From the NCBI GenBank assembly GCA_024180945.1, contig JAKSGN010000002.1, positions 3,410,001-3,474,000 on the forward strand: a stretch of DNA of 64,000 bases. The letters run 5' to 3'. Shown here piece by piece: positions 1 through 11,765 of the stretch (position 1 is its first letter; each line of letters begins with the position of its first letter). The translations under genes and the position numbers were made by a program. The notes under the pieces were generated by a model. The model did no database searches and was not told the DNA's origin. It was given only the letters and a program-made list of their open reading frames with translations. The stretch is from Macrophomina tecta. Its lineage: Eukaryota; Ascomycota; Dothideomycetes; Botryosphaeriales; Botryosphaeriaceae.

Positions 1-303
1 TAAATAGTTAGATAGGATAGACCAAAGCGCTTCTCCCGACGAGGCTATAAGGTGACGACAAAGCTGATCAAATTCTGCTCGTGATATTGTTTCATGGGCA
101 GGGTCGACGTCTATAGCAAGGATGAGCCTTGATTCTAATCAGTTCCCATGGCCGCTGCTGCTGGTTTCTTGGTGCATAGCTGGCCTTAGGGTTTCCTATC
201 CCTCCAATGCATGACAATGACTGCGAACAAGATAATCCCTAGTGTTGGAATAACATATCTTCTCTGTAAGTCAGCCACTACAATGAGCATTGAATTGCCA
301 AGC
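1..303. other. Left-edge non-coding stretch
   Basis: Downstream (3') side of the minus-strand kinase. I see only short ORFs without family resemblance. If the recombinase at 3.5-6.5 kb is a Starship captain, this stretch would lie inside the element. Confidence 0.4.
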
Positions 304-1095
304 TTACCTCAAGAGTTCTCGCTCTGCTCCATATGCCCCTCCGTTATGCTCTCCTTCAATCCTCTTAAGATCATCGACTGCCTCACTGATGGATCGATAC
401 TCTACGTTCCAGCACTTCATTATCACTGGACCGAGTACCAATGAGCTAGTCTCCGGAAAGCTCTTCGCGCGGAAGAGTTGCTTGATTTCTTTCTCAGCGC
501 GGTCGTGATATGGTTGGCGCGTTGTCTCGACTTCATATAGAGTAGAGCCTAGGGCAAATATTTCAGACTGCAATGTCGCCTCTGGGAGATCTGGGTGTTC
601 CGCGTATTCGCTAGCAGACACCAGAGGCTCGCATCCATCGATTGACGAGCCGGCAAAGTCGGAAAGCTGGGCGTTCTCGTTACGATCTAGTAGGACGTTG
701 TGTGGGCCAATGTCGACCTGTCGCACGTTGCAGGAGTGCACATGTTGGAGAGCTTGCGCTATCTGCCGGGCCCAACGCACGACATCTGTGTGCAGGGGTA
801 CCTGGCCCGCGTCGCGGAGTTCCCAAAGCCGGCGACGAAGCGGATATTGGTGGCGTTCAAGGACCAGCTGGTTGTGCTTGCTGGAGAACACTCTAGTGAT
901 ATGCGGATGGGAGCCCAGCCTCTCATAGATCGCACGTTCCATCTCAATCGCAGCATGAGAGTCTAATGGGGTTTGGGCGGAAGGGCGAGGGACCTTGACG
1001 ACTGCTTTCTCGGACACAGCGTAGACGAAACTGGAGATACCGGTGGATACTAGAGGTAGGCCATGCACACTGCCAGACCAGAATGTCGACTCCAT
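304..1095 (-). CDS. Small atypical protein kinase-like protein
   Basis: A single-exon protein of 263 residues covering little more than one kinase fold. I start at the ATG at 1095; the open frame runs a few codons further upstream but only to a GTG. Visible kinase landmarks are a glycine-poor nucleotide loop, the beta-3 lysine in AVVKV, a catalytic-loop match RQVDIGPHNVLLD in which HRD reads QVD but the aspartate and asparagine remain, and DFA in place of DFG followed by GSSIDG. The DFAGSS form matches, from memory, a fungal subfamily of short Ser/Thr kinase-like proteins, so this may be family-typical and not decay. There is no signal peptide or extra domain. It is the only recognisable gene between the left edge and the recombinase, in the same orientation as it, and could be cargo of a mobile element. 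Substrate and pathway are unknown; activity is uncertain. Confidence 0.7.
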   Translation of the reverse strand: MESTFWSGSVHGLPLVSTGISSFVYAVSEKAVVKVPRPSAQTPLDSHAAIEMERAIYERLGSHPHITRVFSSKHNQLVLERHQYPLRRRLWELRDAGQVPLHTDVVRWARQIAQALQHVHSCNVRQVDIGPHNVLLDRNENAQLSDFAGSSIDGCEPLVSASEYAEHPDLPEATLQSEIFALGSTLYEVETTRQPYHDRAEKEIKQLFRAKSFPETSSLVLGPVIMKCWNVEYRSISEAVDDLKRIEGEHNGGAYGAERELLR

Positions 1096-3460
1096 CAGGT
1101 TATGGTGTGAATTCACTGTGCTTTGAGTTGATGGCGTGGTTGGAGGTTTGACGTGTCTTGAAGCGATGGGGCGCGACGGGGTTAAGTACGCACGGATACC
1201 TATGTATCGGGGACTCTTCGGCGTTTAGGTACATACTCTCACCCTGACCCGCCGCCGCGTCTTCGTCAGACCGTCCTGGCGGAAGAAATTACTTCAAAAA
1301 GAAGGCACTACGATACTATTAAAGCAATACTGACAGATCATAGTCAAGCTCATGCAATACAACACCGAAAGCCAGCCCGAAATGCCCGTTAATAAAGCCG
1401 TTCAATGCGTCCTCTTTGCTCCCCTCATTCCCCGTTCAAAACACGCAGCTCCTGTTCGGTGAATGACCGGCCGCCATCCGCATATTCCTGACATCAAGCG
1501 AGGTGTGAGTATTACATAATTAAATCCACGGATGCTTACTATAACCCACCTCGATATAAGTGCTTGAAGATGATTCGCATGCTGGACAAGCCCCGCGAGC
1601 CCTCGAGGATCCGAAGCTAGCGTTGCGCATAGGCTTTGCGTGATCATTATCGCAATGGCGATAGGACCCAACAGTTTGCGGGTTTTCGCATCGATAGTAC
1701 GTTCTGACTTTTATAACGTGCTTTGGATCGATCTTGCATCCCGAGTAGGAAAAGGAAAATTCGGTATAGATACACATGTTCGCAACCGCTGCATTGGGCT
1801 TGGACGATGGGATATGACCGAGGCGGGCTTCCCTTTATAGCTAGCTGGCAACGAACAAGAATCGGAATCACGGAAATGACTAGTCCTCCTATCATTCCCC
1901 GACAAAGCCTCTTGTCCCGAGTATTACACGTACCTTCCGTTTTCATTTCTACGTGCTTGATGGATCAGCATATAGCAGGAATCTTCTCTCGTGCGGGGCT
2001 GGGCCGAGTCGAGCCTACGGCTGCGTCTCCGCTTACCATACATTGTGTCAAACCTCGGTTGGACATGTCATTGGCTGATTACTCGCTTACGCGGCTGGCC
2101 GCTGAAGAAGCAGACCGAACACATCTGCTCTAGTGCCGAGTGCTTGTCCGCGCCTAGTGGTGGGGGCTCGACCGCTACGTCAACCACCGACACCAAACGC
2201 CATGGACTGGGACGATCGCGCAGAGTCCGTTCATCGGAAACAATCTGAGGAATGGTTTAACTCCTTCATTGAATGCAGAGATGATATCGCAGCTTGGGTT
2301 TCATTTCTCCAGCTGTAGGTCGCCATTATGAGCATTCTGCTTCTTATCCGTCAGGCCCGTCATTCTCTACCTCCGTTATAGCCTGATATATATTGTCGAG
2401 ACTGAGCTCAAACGTAGCTTCTTCAGCGTCCGCGTCGGGACTGGTGTTCGGCGAGTATTGCGGCGGGATGCTCAGTTCGTCAAAACTGACGTAGATGAAG
2501 TATTACACCACTGGTAGCGTTCGAAGGCCGTCTGACTGAGTGTATGAAGGGTTTTTCTTCCGATGAAAGGCTCGATGACGGAACCGTGCAAAACGAGCTC
2601 GGCACTGGTCGAGGAAGAACCGGCGGTAGCATTGACCTCCACGAATGGCGTGCAGGATATCGCTTTTGCGAGCCAACCCGGGAGAGGGATGGTGGTTGGC
2701 GGTAGCGGTAGTGGCGGCGGCGGCGGCGGACGTCCTCTGAAAGAGATTGTAGGAAGCTAGAGTCTGGGGCTACTCCTAGGAGGTAGGCAGGTTTCTATTT
2801 GCTGGCGGCGAGCATTAAAATTAGCGACACGGATACTTGAGAGCAGAAAGATGAGTGCGCGCCATCCGCCTTGCGTTGTAAAACGGGCTGTTGGTTGCGC
2901 GAATAACGGCCGGCGATTTGGGCGGACAAACTGCTGGGAGGTAGCAGCTGTTTGTAGGAGATAATACAGGATGAAAGTTCAACAATCCGCTTTCGTGTAA
3001 ACCGTCTTGAGCAGTCGTATGCCTCCACGTCGCTAGATGGTTAGGTTCAGCGTCTCGCCTTGGTGGGTACGCCTGCACAGCCTCTCGCTTACGCGCGGGC
3101 TCAGGCTAATCTTAGCGCGGCGATATGATTGGCCTTACCCCTCTCGAGCACCCCGCACTTATCTAAGGCTATGATGCCAGTGGAAGAACCGGTCAGGGGA
3201 TAGATAACTACGTCCGTACTGCGTAAATTACGCACTAAACATTCGCTACAATCGCTGACTAGATCTTTTGGGAAGTGAAAGTTAAAATAGCTTGAAAATA
3301 GTGCACATATGCTATCAGGCCGTGATGCCGAGCCGCCGTAGGATTCTCGGTTGAGATCACGTGAGTCATCCAGATTTCCTAAGGATTTTTCCGCATCTTG
3401 AATTTGGACCCTACTCATGTTATTCTGAGCTTCCCAGTATCGCCCTTGTGCACAATGCCC
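1096..3460. other. Gene-poor region between kinase and recombinase
   Basis: About 2.4 kb with only short, overlapping ORFs on both strands that match nothing I know. A glycine-rich frame near 2563-2760 and a short frame near 2133-2318 look accidental. There is no obvious repeat or tRNA. By eye it is less GC-rich than the gene blocks to the right. It could be decayed or cargo sequence of a mobile element. Confidence 0.4.
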
Positions 3461-6400
3461 TTAACGCTTGTGTAGCTTATTCTGCGATGGCGTTTCATCA
3501 GAAACGCAATCGAACTTCCTTTTCCCGGTTTCTCTTTTCCCTGCTGCGCCGTCTGCTCCAAGCATAGCTTCCTCTCCCGTTGCCTCATCCGTTATGCCAT
3601 CCGTCGTCTCATCCGACTCATCCATCTCATCCGAGGTGTTGTCTGTCGCCTCGGCCGTCGCCTCGTCCGTCGTTTCATCGATCGTTTTTTTGACCTTTTT
3701 ACCCGAATTATTTCCGCGCTTGCATGGTAGCTCAATTCTGTGATGACTCGCGAGATGTTCAAGGAAGCCATGCTGCTCATGGCAGTTATTCTGACCCCTA
3801 CACAAAGGGTGAGGGCACTGAATTTTCAAACCCTTTCTTTTGGATGGCTCCATATCCACGGAGAAGCCGTACAGCTCTACGAGATGCCGGCGAACGTGAT
3901 CTCTGAATGTGCCTCCGGGAAATTGCCTGTATCTTGCAGACGATTTACCTGATTTGCCGAGGCAGAAAGGACACAGCGCGGCGGAGATTGAAGCACCTTT
4001 AAAGACCATATTGCCGCAAAAAGGGTCCTTAAGTTCTTTCAAGTGCTGTTCACAGTGCTTCTCCCAAGCATACTCTGATGTAGCCCACCATGCGCACTGG
4101 TGGCAGAAGAACGCTTTGTCCTCCAAGGTCTCCTTGGAGAGGACGCCGTGGGCTTCATTCAAGTGACCGCTCAATTCCAGGGGGGATCCAACTTTCATTC
4201 CGCAACCAGTCCACATACAGCGCCCCCAGGATCGACGGGCGTGATTCGAGACATGACTGGCAACACTAGTCATGAGCTCGCCGACAAAATTGAAGTGGCA
4301 ATTATTCCAGAGGCATCGTTTGGATGTGAGTCGAGTGCATTGGTCAGGCGCATACGGAATTGCCCAATAAGCCGGCGCCTTGGTGCTGCCGGTTGCGGAT
4401 AACCCGGGAGGTGGAGTGGTTGGCGAAGAGGCCTGGGACTTCATTTCTTGCACTGATGTGAATAGGTACGTTTCCTGCGCTTTTTTCTGACACCACTCCT
4501 TCCTATGGCGTTTGTAACATTGCAAAATGTGAGTGTTGAAATCTAAGGGGCGGCGACGGCCACTACAAGAGCTATCAGTCAACGGCATTTTTGAGAAGAA
4601 AGCAGTAAATTGTGTGGAAAAACTCCATATGCAGGGTAACGACTCACAGTTTAGCTGGCTTGCCACACGAAGGGCACTCATCATAATTGTCGTCTGCGCC
4701 TGCGCCTGGTATCGGATAGGTGGCAAACCATGGGCTAGGATCTGCCATCTTGACTAAAGGCTCGATTGCCTGTTGTAAGGACAGAGATTCTTTGCCTTCT
4801 TTCGAGTAGAAATTTCGAAACACCTCAGCTCTGGTAGTGTCGTACCTGAGCAGAACACTCATCCATGGGCTTGGCCTCGGGCGTACCCGCTCGATCCCCC
4901 CCTCTTCGAGGTATTCAAAATTCTCTTCGCCGTGGGGCAATGCGCCTAGGTCATCATATTTCCGTGAGCCCTGTTCGAATTGGCGTCGTTCGTCCTTACG
5001 TCTTTCCCTTTCCATAAGTCGCCTCCTAAGTTCCTCCTCAGCGGACACAAAAGTCCGTGGGGCGCGCACACCCGATTGTGTTAAGGATGACGTGCTTGGC
5101 TTTGGGCCATGCAAATCCCGATGAAAGGACATCGACCGTACAAAGTCTATCTCATTCACTCGTGAACTTTCTCCAAACATGATAGCCTGGGCGTCAACGG
5201 AAACGGTGTTTGACATGTAGGCCAGAAATGTCCGACGACTCGTATGGCCCATCACCTGCATTCGCTCGGCCTGCGTGACGTTCTCTAAGATTTAAATTTA
5301 GATAGAATAGACTCGGTGTTTTTGGGGTGCTTACTGTCTAAAGCGGCACCTACGCCTCTTCGAAAGCAGTATGGAGTTAACCGCTGCTTGTAACCAGCAC
5401 GCTGTCCGAGTTGGATCAATTGATGCTCGAGCGGGTTATACTTAAGGATTTGGTCTTCCGATATCGCGCAATCATCATTATTCGCGCGCATAACTGGAAC
5501 CTCGCCTGACCCTTTATTGATTTCAATCAATTTCGAATTAGAGCCCGGAGCAATTCGCCGGTCCAAGACGTCAGCGAGGCTGATAGCTCCGTCTGCAATC
5601 GCAAGCGCCACAAACATGGTGATCGGGCACCTTGACCGATCCTCTGGCACCTCTATGAGGACGTGGTTGATCCTGTTAGATGATTAGGTGGGCTTGTCGT
5701 AAACTTCTCGGCTTTCCTCGCACTTACGTGTTCTCCGGATGGTCTCGCTGTCCCTTGCGAAGCCTTCTCTTAAAGACGAGTTTCAACTTCCCGCTGCGGA
5801 GCACAATAAGCTCACAGTCCTTATACTTTAGTCCCTCGTTCGAGCCTCGATGGGTATTCGACTCAACAATCTCGCCAGGCCGAATACCTAGCGATCCGAA
5901 AATGATGATACAGAAAGCAAGTTGGAGGCGTTCGCGACGATGCTTGAATGAGTGCTCATCACAGGCCCAGAGGAAGTGGAGAACATCTTCGACAACCGCA
6001 CACGTCGCCATCCCTTTACTTTTAGATTTTGCTGATGCCAGCCCTTCGAGGGCAAGCTCGCGGATATGCTAAGGACATTGTGGTGAGCTGAAGTTTGAGT
6101 AGTAGGAGAGGGTTAGAATACCTTTTTCATTGCCTCCGTCTTTTCCTTGTCGAACTTAACATTCGTGCGGAGATGAATGATATGATTGAGCCTGTTCCAT
6201 TCTTTTAAGAGTGTTCCGACGCCTCTGGCCTGATCGAATTTGCCAGGCTTCTTTTCAGCCAGCCATGACAAGAAAGCTTGGACAGTTGAGTATTCGGGAG
6301 GAGAGAGGAGGTCTTTGCACCGCATTTCGGTTGGACAAATGTCTTCGATCTCAGACAGGAACCTTATCGAGCATGTTTAGTTTTAATCAGTTCCAAAGAT

Positions 6401-6533
6401 GCTCTTATCACACGTACTCATTCCAAAGACCGATGAGGTGCACTTGACTGTACTTCTTCAGGTATTCGTCCCTATACGACGGTTCATGTTTCGCTTTGAG
6501 GATAGCGAGGAAGCTTTTGCTGGACTTCGACAT
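3461..6533 (-). CDS. DUF3435 tyrosine recombinase with C-terminal zinc fingers
   Basis: Six exons (6418-6533, 6122-6362, 5728-6068, 5335-5672, 4648-5284, 3461-4571) splice with GT-AG introns of 50-76 nt into 927 residues. The first half is a DUF3435 (formerly FluG-domain) tyrosine recombinase. Candidate catalytic residues are in order: Arg182 in GIRPGE, Arg337/338 in YCFRRGVG, His359 in QVMGHTSRR and Tyr368 in FLAYMS. After the core comes a basic/acidic region, a CPSCGKP knuckle, then several C2H2-like fingers (for example CLWNNCHFNF with HVSNH, and FCHQCAWW with HCEQH) and a Thr/Asp/Glu-rich tail before a basic end. In this family DUF3435 proteins act as 'captains' that mobilise Starship elements; other DUF3435 genes are not linked to a known element. 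No stop, frameshift or missing catalytic residue is seen, so it may be functional. Mobility is inferred, not shown. Confidence 0.85.
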
Positions 6534-9363
6534 CCTAGCACTTAGACGAGGGGAAGGATAGAGGAGAGAAGTGGTTGGACGGGAGGAAAGAGCTGAGCGA
6601 TGAGGGAGCTGGAAGACCAGGAGGTTTAGGAGGGAAGGTTGTGCTGTTGCGAGAGAGATTTTTCTGGGCTTTTATATTAGTGAGCCAAGCGAGTGCCAAC
6701 AAGTGCTACTGCTACCTGCCCCGTAATTGCCTCGGACGACGGATAGTTCTCCGGAGGCTGGGTGCATAACATCCTGCAAGAGATGTCCACATCAAGCTTT
6801 GACCAGGTCTATGCAGTAATGCTGGTGACTTCTGGTGACCTACGTGCGGCCGCTGTGGGTCTCCTGAATGCATTATGGCAGGCTTCCGCAAAGATGAATA
6901 TCTCTAAACTGGCTGCTAATGGCTGCTTTGCGCGAATATTTCACCTGTGGTGTAGACTGGTTTTGTCCTTCTGCAACCCAGCTTAAAACTCATCCAAGTT
7001 ATCACGAAGACATCGTGCAGAGTTCTATCTACTCAATTTTCGCATTTGTGAAAGTAGGAACGTTACATCCGGCAGGTGAGGAGGGCAACGCGTTATGTGA
7101 AGAGGGCGTGCGTGGGACCTTGGCGCGTGGGAAAGAGATGGCGAACAAGTCGCCGGCAAGTCTACTCCCTTCAAGCTGGTATACCACGAAGCGTTTTGTA
7201 CGGATTATTAAATCCAGTCATCATGGGAGTGGGCGCTTAACGTGCTGGGCGCTTACACAAGTTAAAAAAAACGGAAGCTAGAAGCTGGAACCCGGATACT
7301 GGCGACCAGCAAATTGCTCTGATCTATTTATGAGGGCGCTTAATTAAGCGATCCGCTGAGCGTCGAATCCAGCAACACAACATAATTCTTCGTGCCGTCT
7401 TTCATGGCACCGATGGGTTCTCCCACTAAACCACCAACGCTATACTGGATTGTGAACAAACATTTAGAATGTTTGATTTTTAAAGTTAGGCGTGTGTGTG
7501 TTGCAACCAGGAGCAAACCCGTGCATTGTGGCGGACGAAGAGCCTGTGAGAGAGTACAGAGTGAACCGCAGTAACGCACACCCAGCAGAGATGTCACAAT
7601 ACTGGAGAATCAGTCGAAATGGGTTACTCAATTTTCCGATTGTGGAGGCTCGAGCACTGAAGGATGACCATAAATACCCCAGATTTTGACAGCGCAAATA
7701 GACTTAAGCGGAAGACCGTTCTACCTTACCCTCTTTGCCACCAAATCGAGAGAAGATCAAAAAGTGAATGCGAGCTTGAAGGTGAAAAGAGCAGTCCACA
7801 TAAACGGAAGCGCGCCAGAGCCAGAGTGCAAACAATGAGCGACAGGATGGTGAACCCTTATGAGGTATTCTAAAGCCGAGGACTGTTCTTCGGCCGATCA
7901 GTAGACAGACCGACCTGTATCGCCGTTAGCACTACGGTAAGGAAGCAATTACCGCGATTCTCTTTTCCAACCCAGAAGCGGGAATCAATGCATAGATACG
8001 CGGGAGGCCTTTCGGCGGAACAATACGATAGATCATTCCCAATTGCGATGCCTTCAGCTCCCCATACCTATAACGCATGCTGATTTATCCAGTCGGGTCG
8101 TCATCGCAATGGTCAAGAACGTCGTTGGCAGCCCTCACCCAAGTATTCTAGACCAGGCCGCCCGGTACAAGGCCGAAGTCCTTGGCTATTCGCAGGTCGC
8201 TTGCATGACCAATCAGCCATGTATACGACCTAAGCATACCGCAAGCACTCCTATACAGCTTGTCATCTTGACAGAGCTGCGCCTCTCAGAAGCTGTGGTC
8301 CGACAGGAATGGGAAGAGATTTTAATAAAAGGCTGGCATCCTCCTCATGAAGGTGCCCGTTAGGGTCTTTAAACACTAGGACCGGCCGGTGTCGGATCAC
8401 CTGCCGATGCAGCGGCACGGCGGGCCTCAGCATCCTAGCGATCCATAGATCTCGATGGATGAAGCTGATTTTCGATGGGGGCAGCTCTGATAAGACATAC
8501 GCTTTCATGTCATGCTTCATTCTTGTTTTCGACCGATCAAATGCGGGCTGCGTGTTGCTGGATGAGGTGGTGCATTCGGACAAACGTGTGGATAGAGGCT
8601 TTGCTCCTTCAAGGAATGGGAGTACCTCATGTTGTTTGCGTGGATTGCCTGCTGACTTGGAGAAGGGTGGCATTGGTATATATTGGCTGTGCGGCTCCCA
8701 CTCACAAAAACTTATACCGCCTTATCGACCAGCTTATTATCCTTTTTTGACTGCTCATGTATGCCCGCCCAATGACGAGTTTGATCATCCTGCAATCCGC
8801 CTTCTGATTCAGCAGTCAGCAGCACGCTCATAGAGCATCGGACGCCCCGCGACATTTCGATGGGGCCCGAAACTCGCGCTCAGAAAGCTACGTCAATGGC
8901 ACTCGGTCGCTGTGCCGACCTATCCTTTTGCGAACCACACTGTTGTTCGATTAAGCTGATGCTGCAAGACTTGTACCCTTCATTGAGACCTCGTGCGACA
9001 CCTGTATCCTGGCGTCTCTTTCATCAAATTTTGACTTGTTACTTGCTGAAGAAGTCGCGTTTCGGAGGCACAGGGAGCCAGTTGACGAATCTCTCCACCA
9101 AAGTTTGCAGAAGCTCAGTCTCGACAAGGGGGTTAACGCAGGACGTCATCGGACAGTCTGAGCTGCCACTTTGGATGTCCCCGACCATTGATATGTAAAC
9201 TCCGTGGTCAATCGGGGAGAAAGGGGGCATATCCCGGGAATATTTCACGGAAGAGACTGGACTAATAACCTGTGAACCCATACGAGTTGCTTCGCACTCA
9301 TAACAGCCGTTAATTATATTTTTACTACTGCAAGAAGAGAACGGTATGTATAGGACATGTGAA
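6534..9363. other. Gene-poor region upstream of the recombinase
   Basis: About 2.8 kb without a supportable gene. It holds the promoter of the recombinase, and if that gene is a Starship captain the element's right boundary should lie here, before the conserved aldehyde dehydrogenase. A 69-codon ATG frame at 7664-7873 (plus) carries a basic cluster KRKRARARV resembling a nuclear-localisation signal, but matches no family and is probably chance. Two overlapping ORFs near 8.26-8.83 kb on opposite strands also look accidental. Confidence 0.4.
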
Positions 9364-11175
9364 TCAGCATTGTCCCTCCAAAGTGAAAGTGCCAGTCTTC
9401 GTAATGAGGTATTCGTTGACAGCGACATCTTTCCCAGACTCCTTTCCGTAACCGGATTCTTTAATCCCGCCAAACGGTGATTCCGCGGCAGACGAGTTCC
9501 CTGAATGAATATTAGCAAGCTCACAACCCAGTCTACGCACAGGACTACTCACCAGTATTCATTCCAATCATGCCCGCCTCCAAATTCTCCAGCATTCGCC
9601 ACATTCGATCCACGTTCTTGGTGAAGCAGTACGAAGCTAGACCCATACTCGTGTCATTCGCCGCTTTCACGGCCTCCTCCTCTGTCTCAAAGCGGTAGAC
9701 GGCCGCGACGGGTGCAAAAATCTCCTCGCATGAAACCAGCATATCCGGCTTCATATCTGTGAGAATGGTTGGCTCGAAGAAGTACCCGCCTTTAACATCG
9801 GCACGCTTCCCGCCCGTGACGACTTTAGCACCCTTGGCTGCCGCATCCTTGACGATCTCCTCCGCCTTGTCCAGTCCGCGCGGCGTCGTCACGGGGCCCA
9901 GCGTCGTCCCCTCACCGGCGCCATGCCCCATCTTGAGCTTGCCCGTCTCCTCGGCGAAGCGGCGCACAAAGGCGTCGTAGATGCCGGCCTGCACGTAGAT
10001 GCGATTGGCGGTAATGCAAGCCTGGCCGGCGTGCCGCCACTTGAGCGGACACAGCTGCGCCATGGTCTGGTCGAGCGAAGCATCGTCGAAGACCAGGACA
10101 GGGCAGTTGCCGCCCAGCTCGAGCGTGACCTTCTTCAGCCCTTCGGCAGCGTTCTTGGCAACGATCTTGCCCACCCGCGTGCTGCCCGTGAACGTCACCT
10201 TCTTGACGAGCGGGTGCTTCGTCAGCGCCTCGGACAGTTCGGGCGTCTTGGCCAGGTCCGTCGTCAGCACGTTGAAGGCGCCGGCGGGGAAGCCGGCCGC
10301 CGTTGCCAGGTGCGCGAGCGTCAGTGCCGTCAGCGGTGTTTCTGGCGAGGGTTTCACGATCATGGTACAGCCGGCGGCCAGCGCGGCGCTGGCCTTGCGC
10401 AGCACCATGGCGATGGGGAAGTTCCAAGGGACCAGGGCCGCCGCAACGCCGATGGGCTGCTTGACGGTGAAGACGCGGCGGTGGGGCTGCGCGGGCGCGA
10501 AGACGGTGCCTTGGATCCGCTCCGCCTCGCCCGCGAACCACCACGTGAAGCCGGTCGAGTAGTCGAGCTCGCCGCACGCCTCGGCGAGCGGCTTGCCCGT
10601 CTCGTAGGTCAGCAGGGTCGCTAGGTCATCGCGGTTCTCGCGGATGAGGGCGTCCCATTTGAAGATGAGCTGTGCGCGTTGGCGCGGCGTGTATTTGCGG
10701 TAGGACTCGAAGCAGGCATGGGCGCTGTGGACGGCGGCGTCGACGTCGGAGGCGTCATTGGTCGGGCAGCTGGTCCAGGGTTTGCCGGTGCCGGGGTCTG
10801 TGGTGTTTGAGCGTTGGGTAGAAAGGGAATGCAGAGTGAGTTAGGGCTAGGAATCGCTGGAGCGGAACAGGCTTCCGTTGCCCATGCCGGACGGGGATCC
10901 GGAGAGAGCATTCGATTCCGTCAGGGAGGAATCACTTGAAAACTTGCCCGGAAAATGATGGGCACACAGAAAAGAGAGACTCACCAACGACTTCAAATGT
11001 CGCGCCTGATTTCGAGCCCGTCCATTTCCCGTCAACGTAGGACTGGTTGTGGAAAAGGTCGGGGTTCTTGAGCTATGATTGACGTGAGCGTCAGCCTGGA
11101 GATCTGCCCCAGCGAAGCATGTATCGTCTGCACCCGCGCACAAACCTTGAAGGGAAGCTCGTGGAAAGAGCCCAT
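9364..11175 (-). CDS. Succinate-semialdehyde dehydrogenase-like aldehyde dehydrogenase
   Basis: Four exons (11146-11175, 10985-11072, 9553-10797, 9364-9500) give 499 residues, the usual ALDH length. ALDH signatures are clear: YETGKPLAEA, the cofactor-site loop PWNFPIAM, the general-base glutamate in VTLELGGNCP, the nucleophilic cysteine in RHAGQACITANR, and the C-terminal ESPFGGIKESGYGKE. Overall it fits the GabD/UGA2-type NAD(P)+ succinate-semialdehyde dehydrogenases that finish the GABA shunt by making succinate; other aldehyde substrates are possible. The N-terminus is short (MGSFHELPFK then the domain), with no clear mitochondrial presequence, so cytosolic location is likely. It is divergent from the SDR gene at 11.8 kb across 590 bp, which may serve both genes. 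Family assignment is firm; the exact substrate is inference. Confidence 0.9.
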
Positions 11176-11765
11176 GTTTGCTACCGCTTCTGTCTCGGTA
11201 TAGATCTTACTGTGGAAGACTAGTGTGGCATGAACAAGGAGGTGGTGAAAGAATGATATGGGTGCGATGAGATGATGCTCGTTACGGACGTCCTGCCTTA
11301 AGAAGCCTCTGTGACGTCGGGCCGCCGGGTCATGAGCCTATCATAGCACGAGCTATGGACCACATACCGCGACGAGTGCGGAGAAAGGGGGGGGGGGGGG
11401 GTTGGGGTTGAGCATGTTGTCCCACTCCCGCGTAGCCGGTTCGGGCAAGGGCTAAAAGGCGGGGACGGCGTTGGAGGGGAAGTGGGGTTGGCAATGTCTA
11501 TTTGGTCATGGCCGGACAAACGCATGGTCTATGGAACATTATGCGGCTACTTATAGTATTTAGTAGTCGCCGCCGTCCTATTGTAAGCACCATGCGGTCG
11601 CCAAAGTCTGCTGCATAGCCGGTAACACGCATCGGCTCGACCGGGCTGGGCCGCATCATAAAAGAACATGCGGGGACTGCGAATTCTGTCATGACCAAGC
11701 GCTCGAGGTCGTGCCATACTAATCAATCATCTGTCATCAACACTACCAAATTGGGAAGCGCGGAC
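11176..11765. promoter_or_regulatory. Divergent promoter region with a G15 tract
   Basis: 590 bp separate the starts of the aldehyde dehydrogenase (minus) and the SDR (plus). A run of 15 G at 11387-11401 lies roughly a third of the way in, and an imperfect dyad (ggctac, 12-nt spacer, gtagtc) lies near 11541-11572. I cannot assign either to a known factor. Shared regulation of the two oxidoreductases is plausible from the arrangement only. Confidence 0.4.
11387..11401 (+). repeat. G15 homopolymer
   Basis: Fifteen consecutive G in the divergent promoter; read length errors are likely here. Confidence 0.8.

Noticed and set aside
6534..9363. Short ORFs such as the 69-codon frame at 7664-7873
   Set aside because: No family match; a basic cluster alone is weak evidence.
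9912..10624. Long antisense and alternate-frame ORFs in the aldehyde dehydrogenase
   Set aside because: Shadows of the GC-rich third exon.
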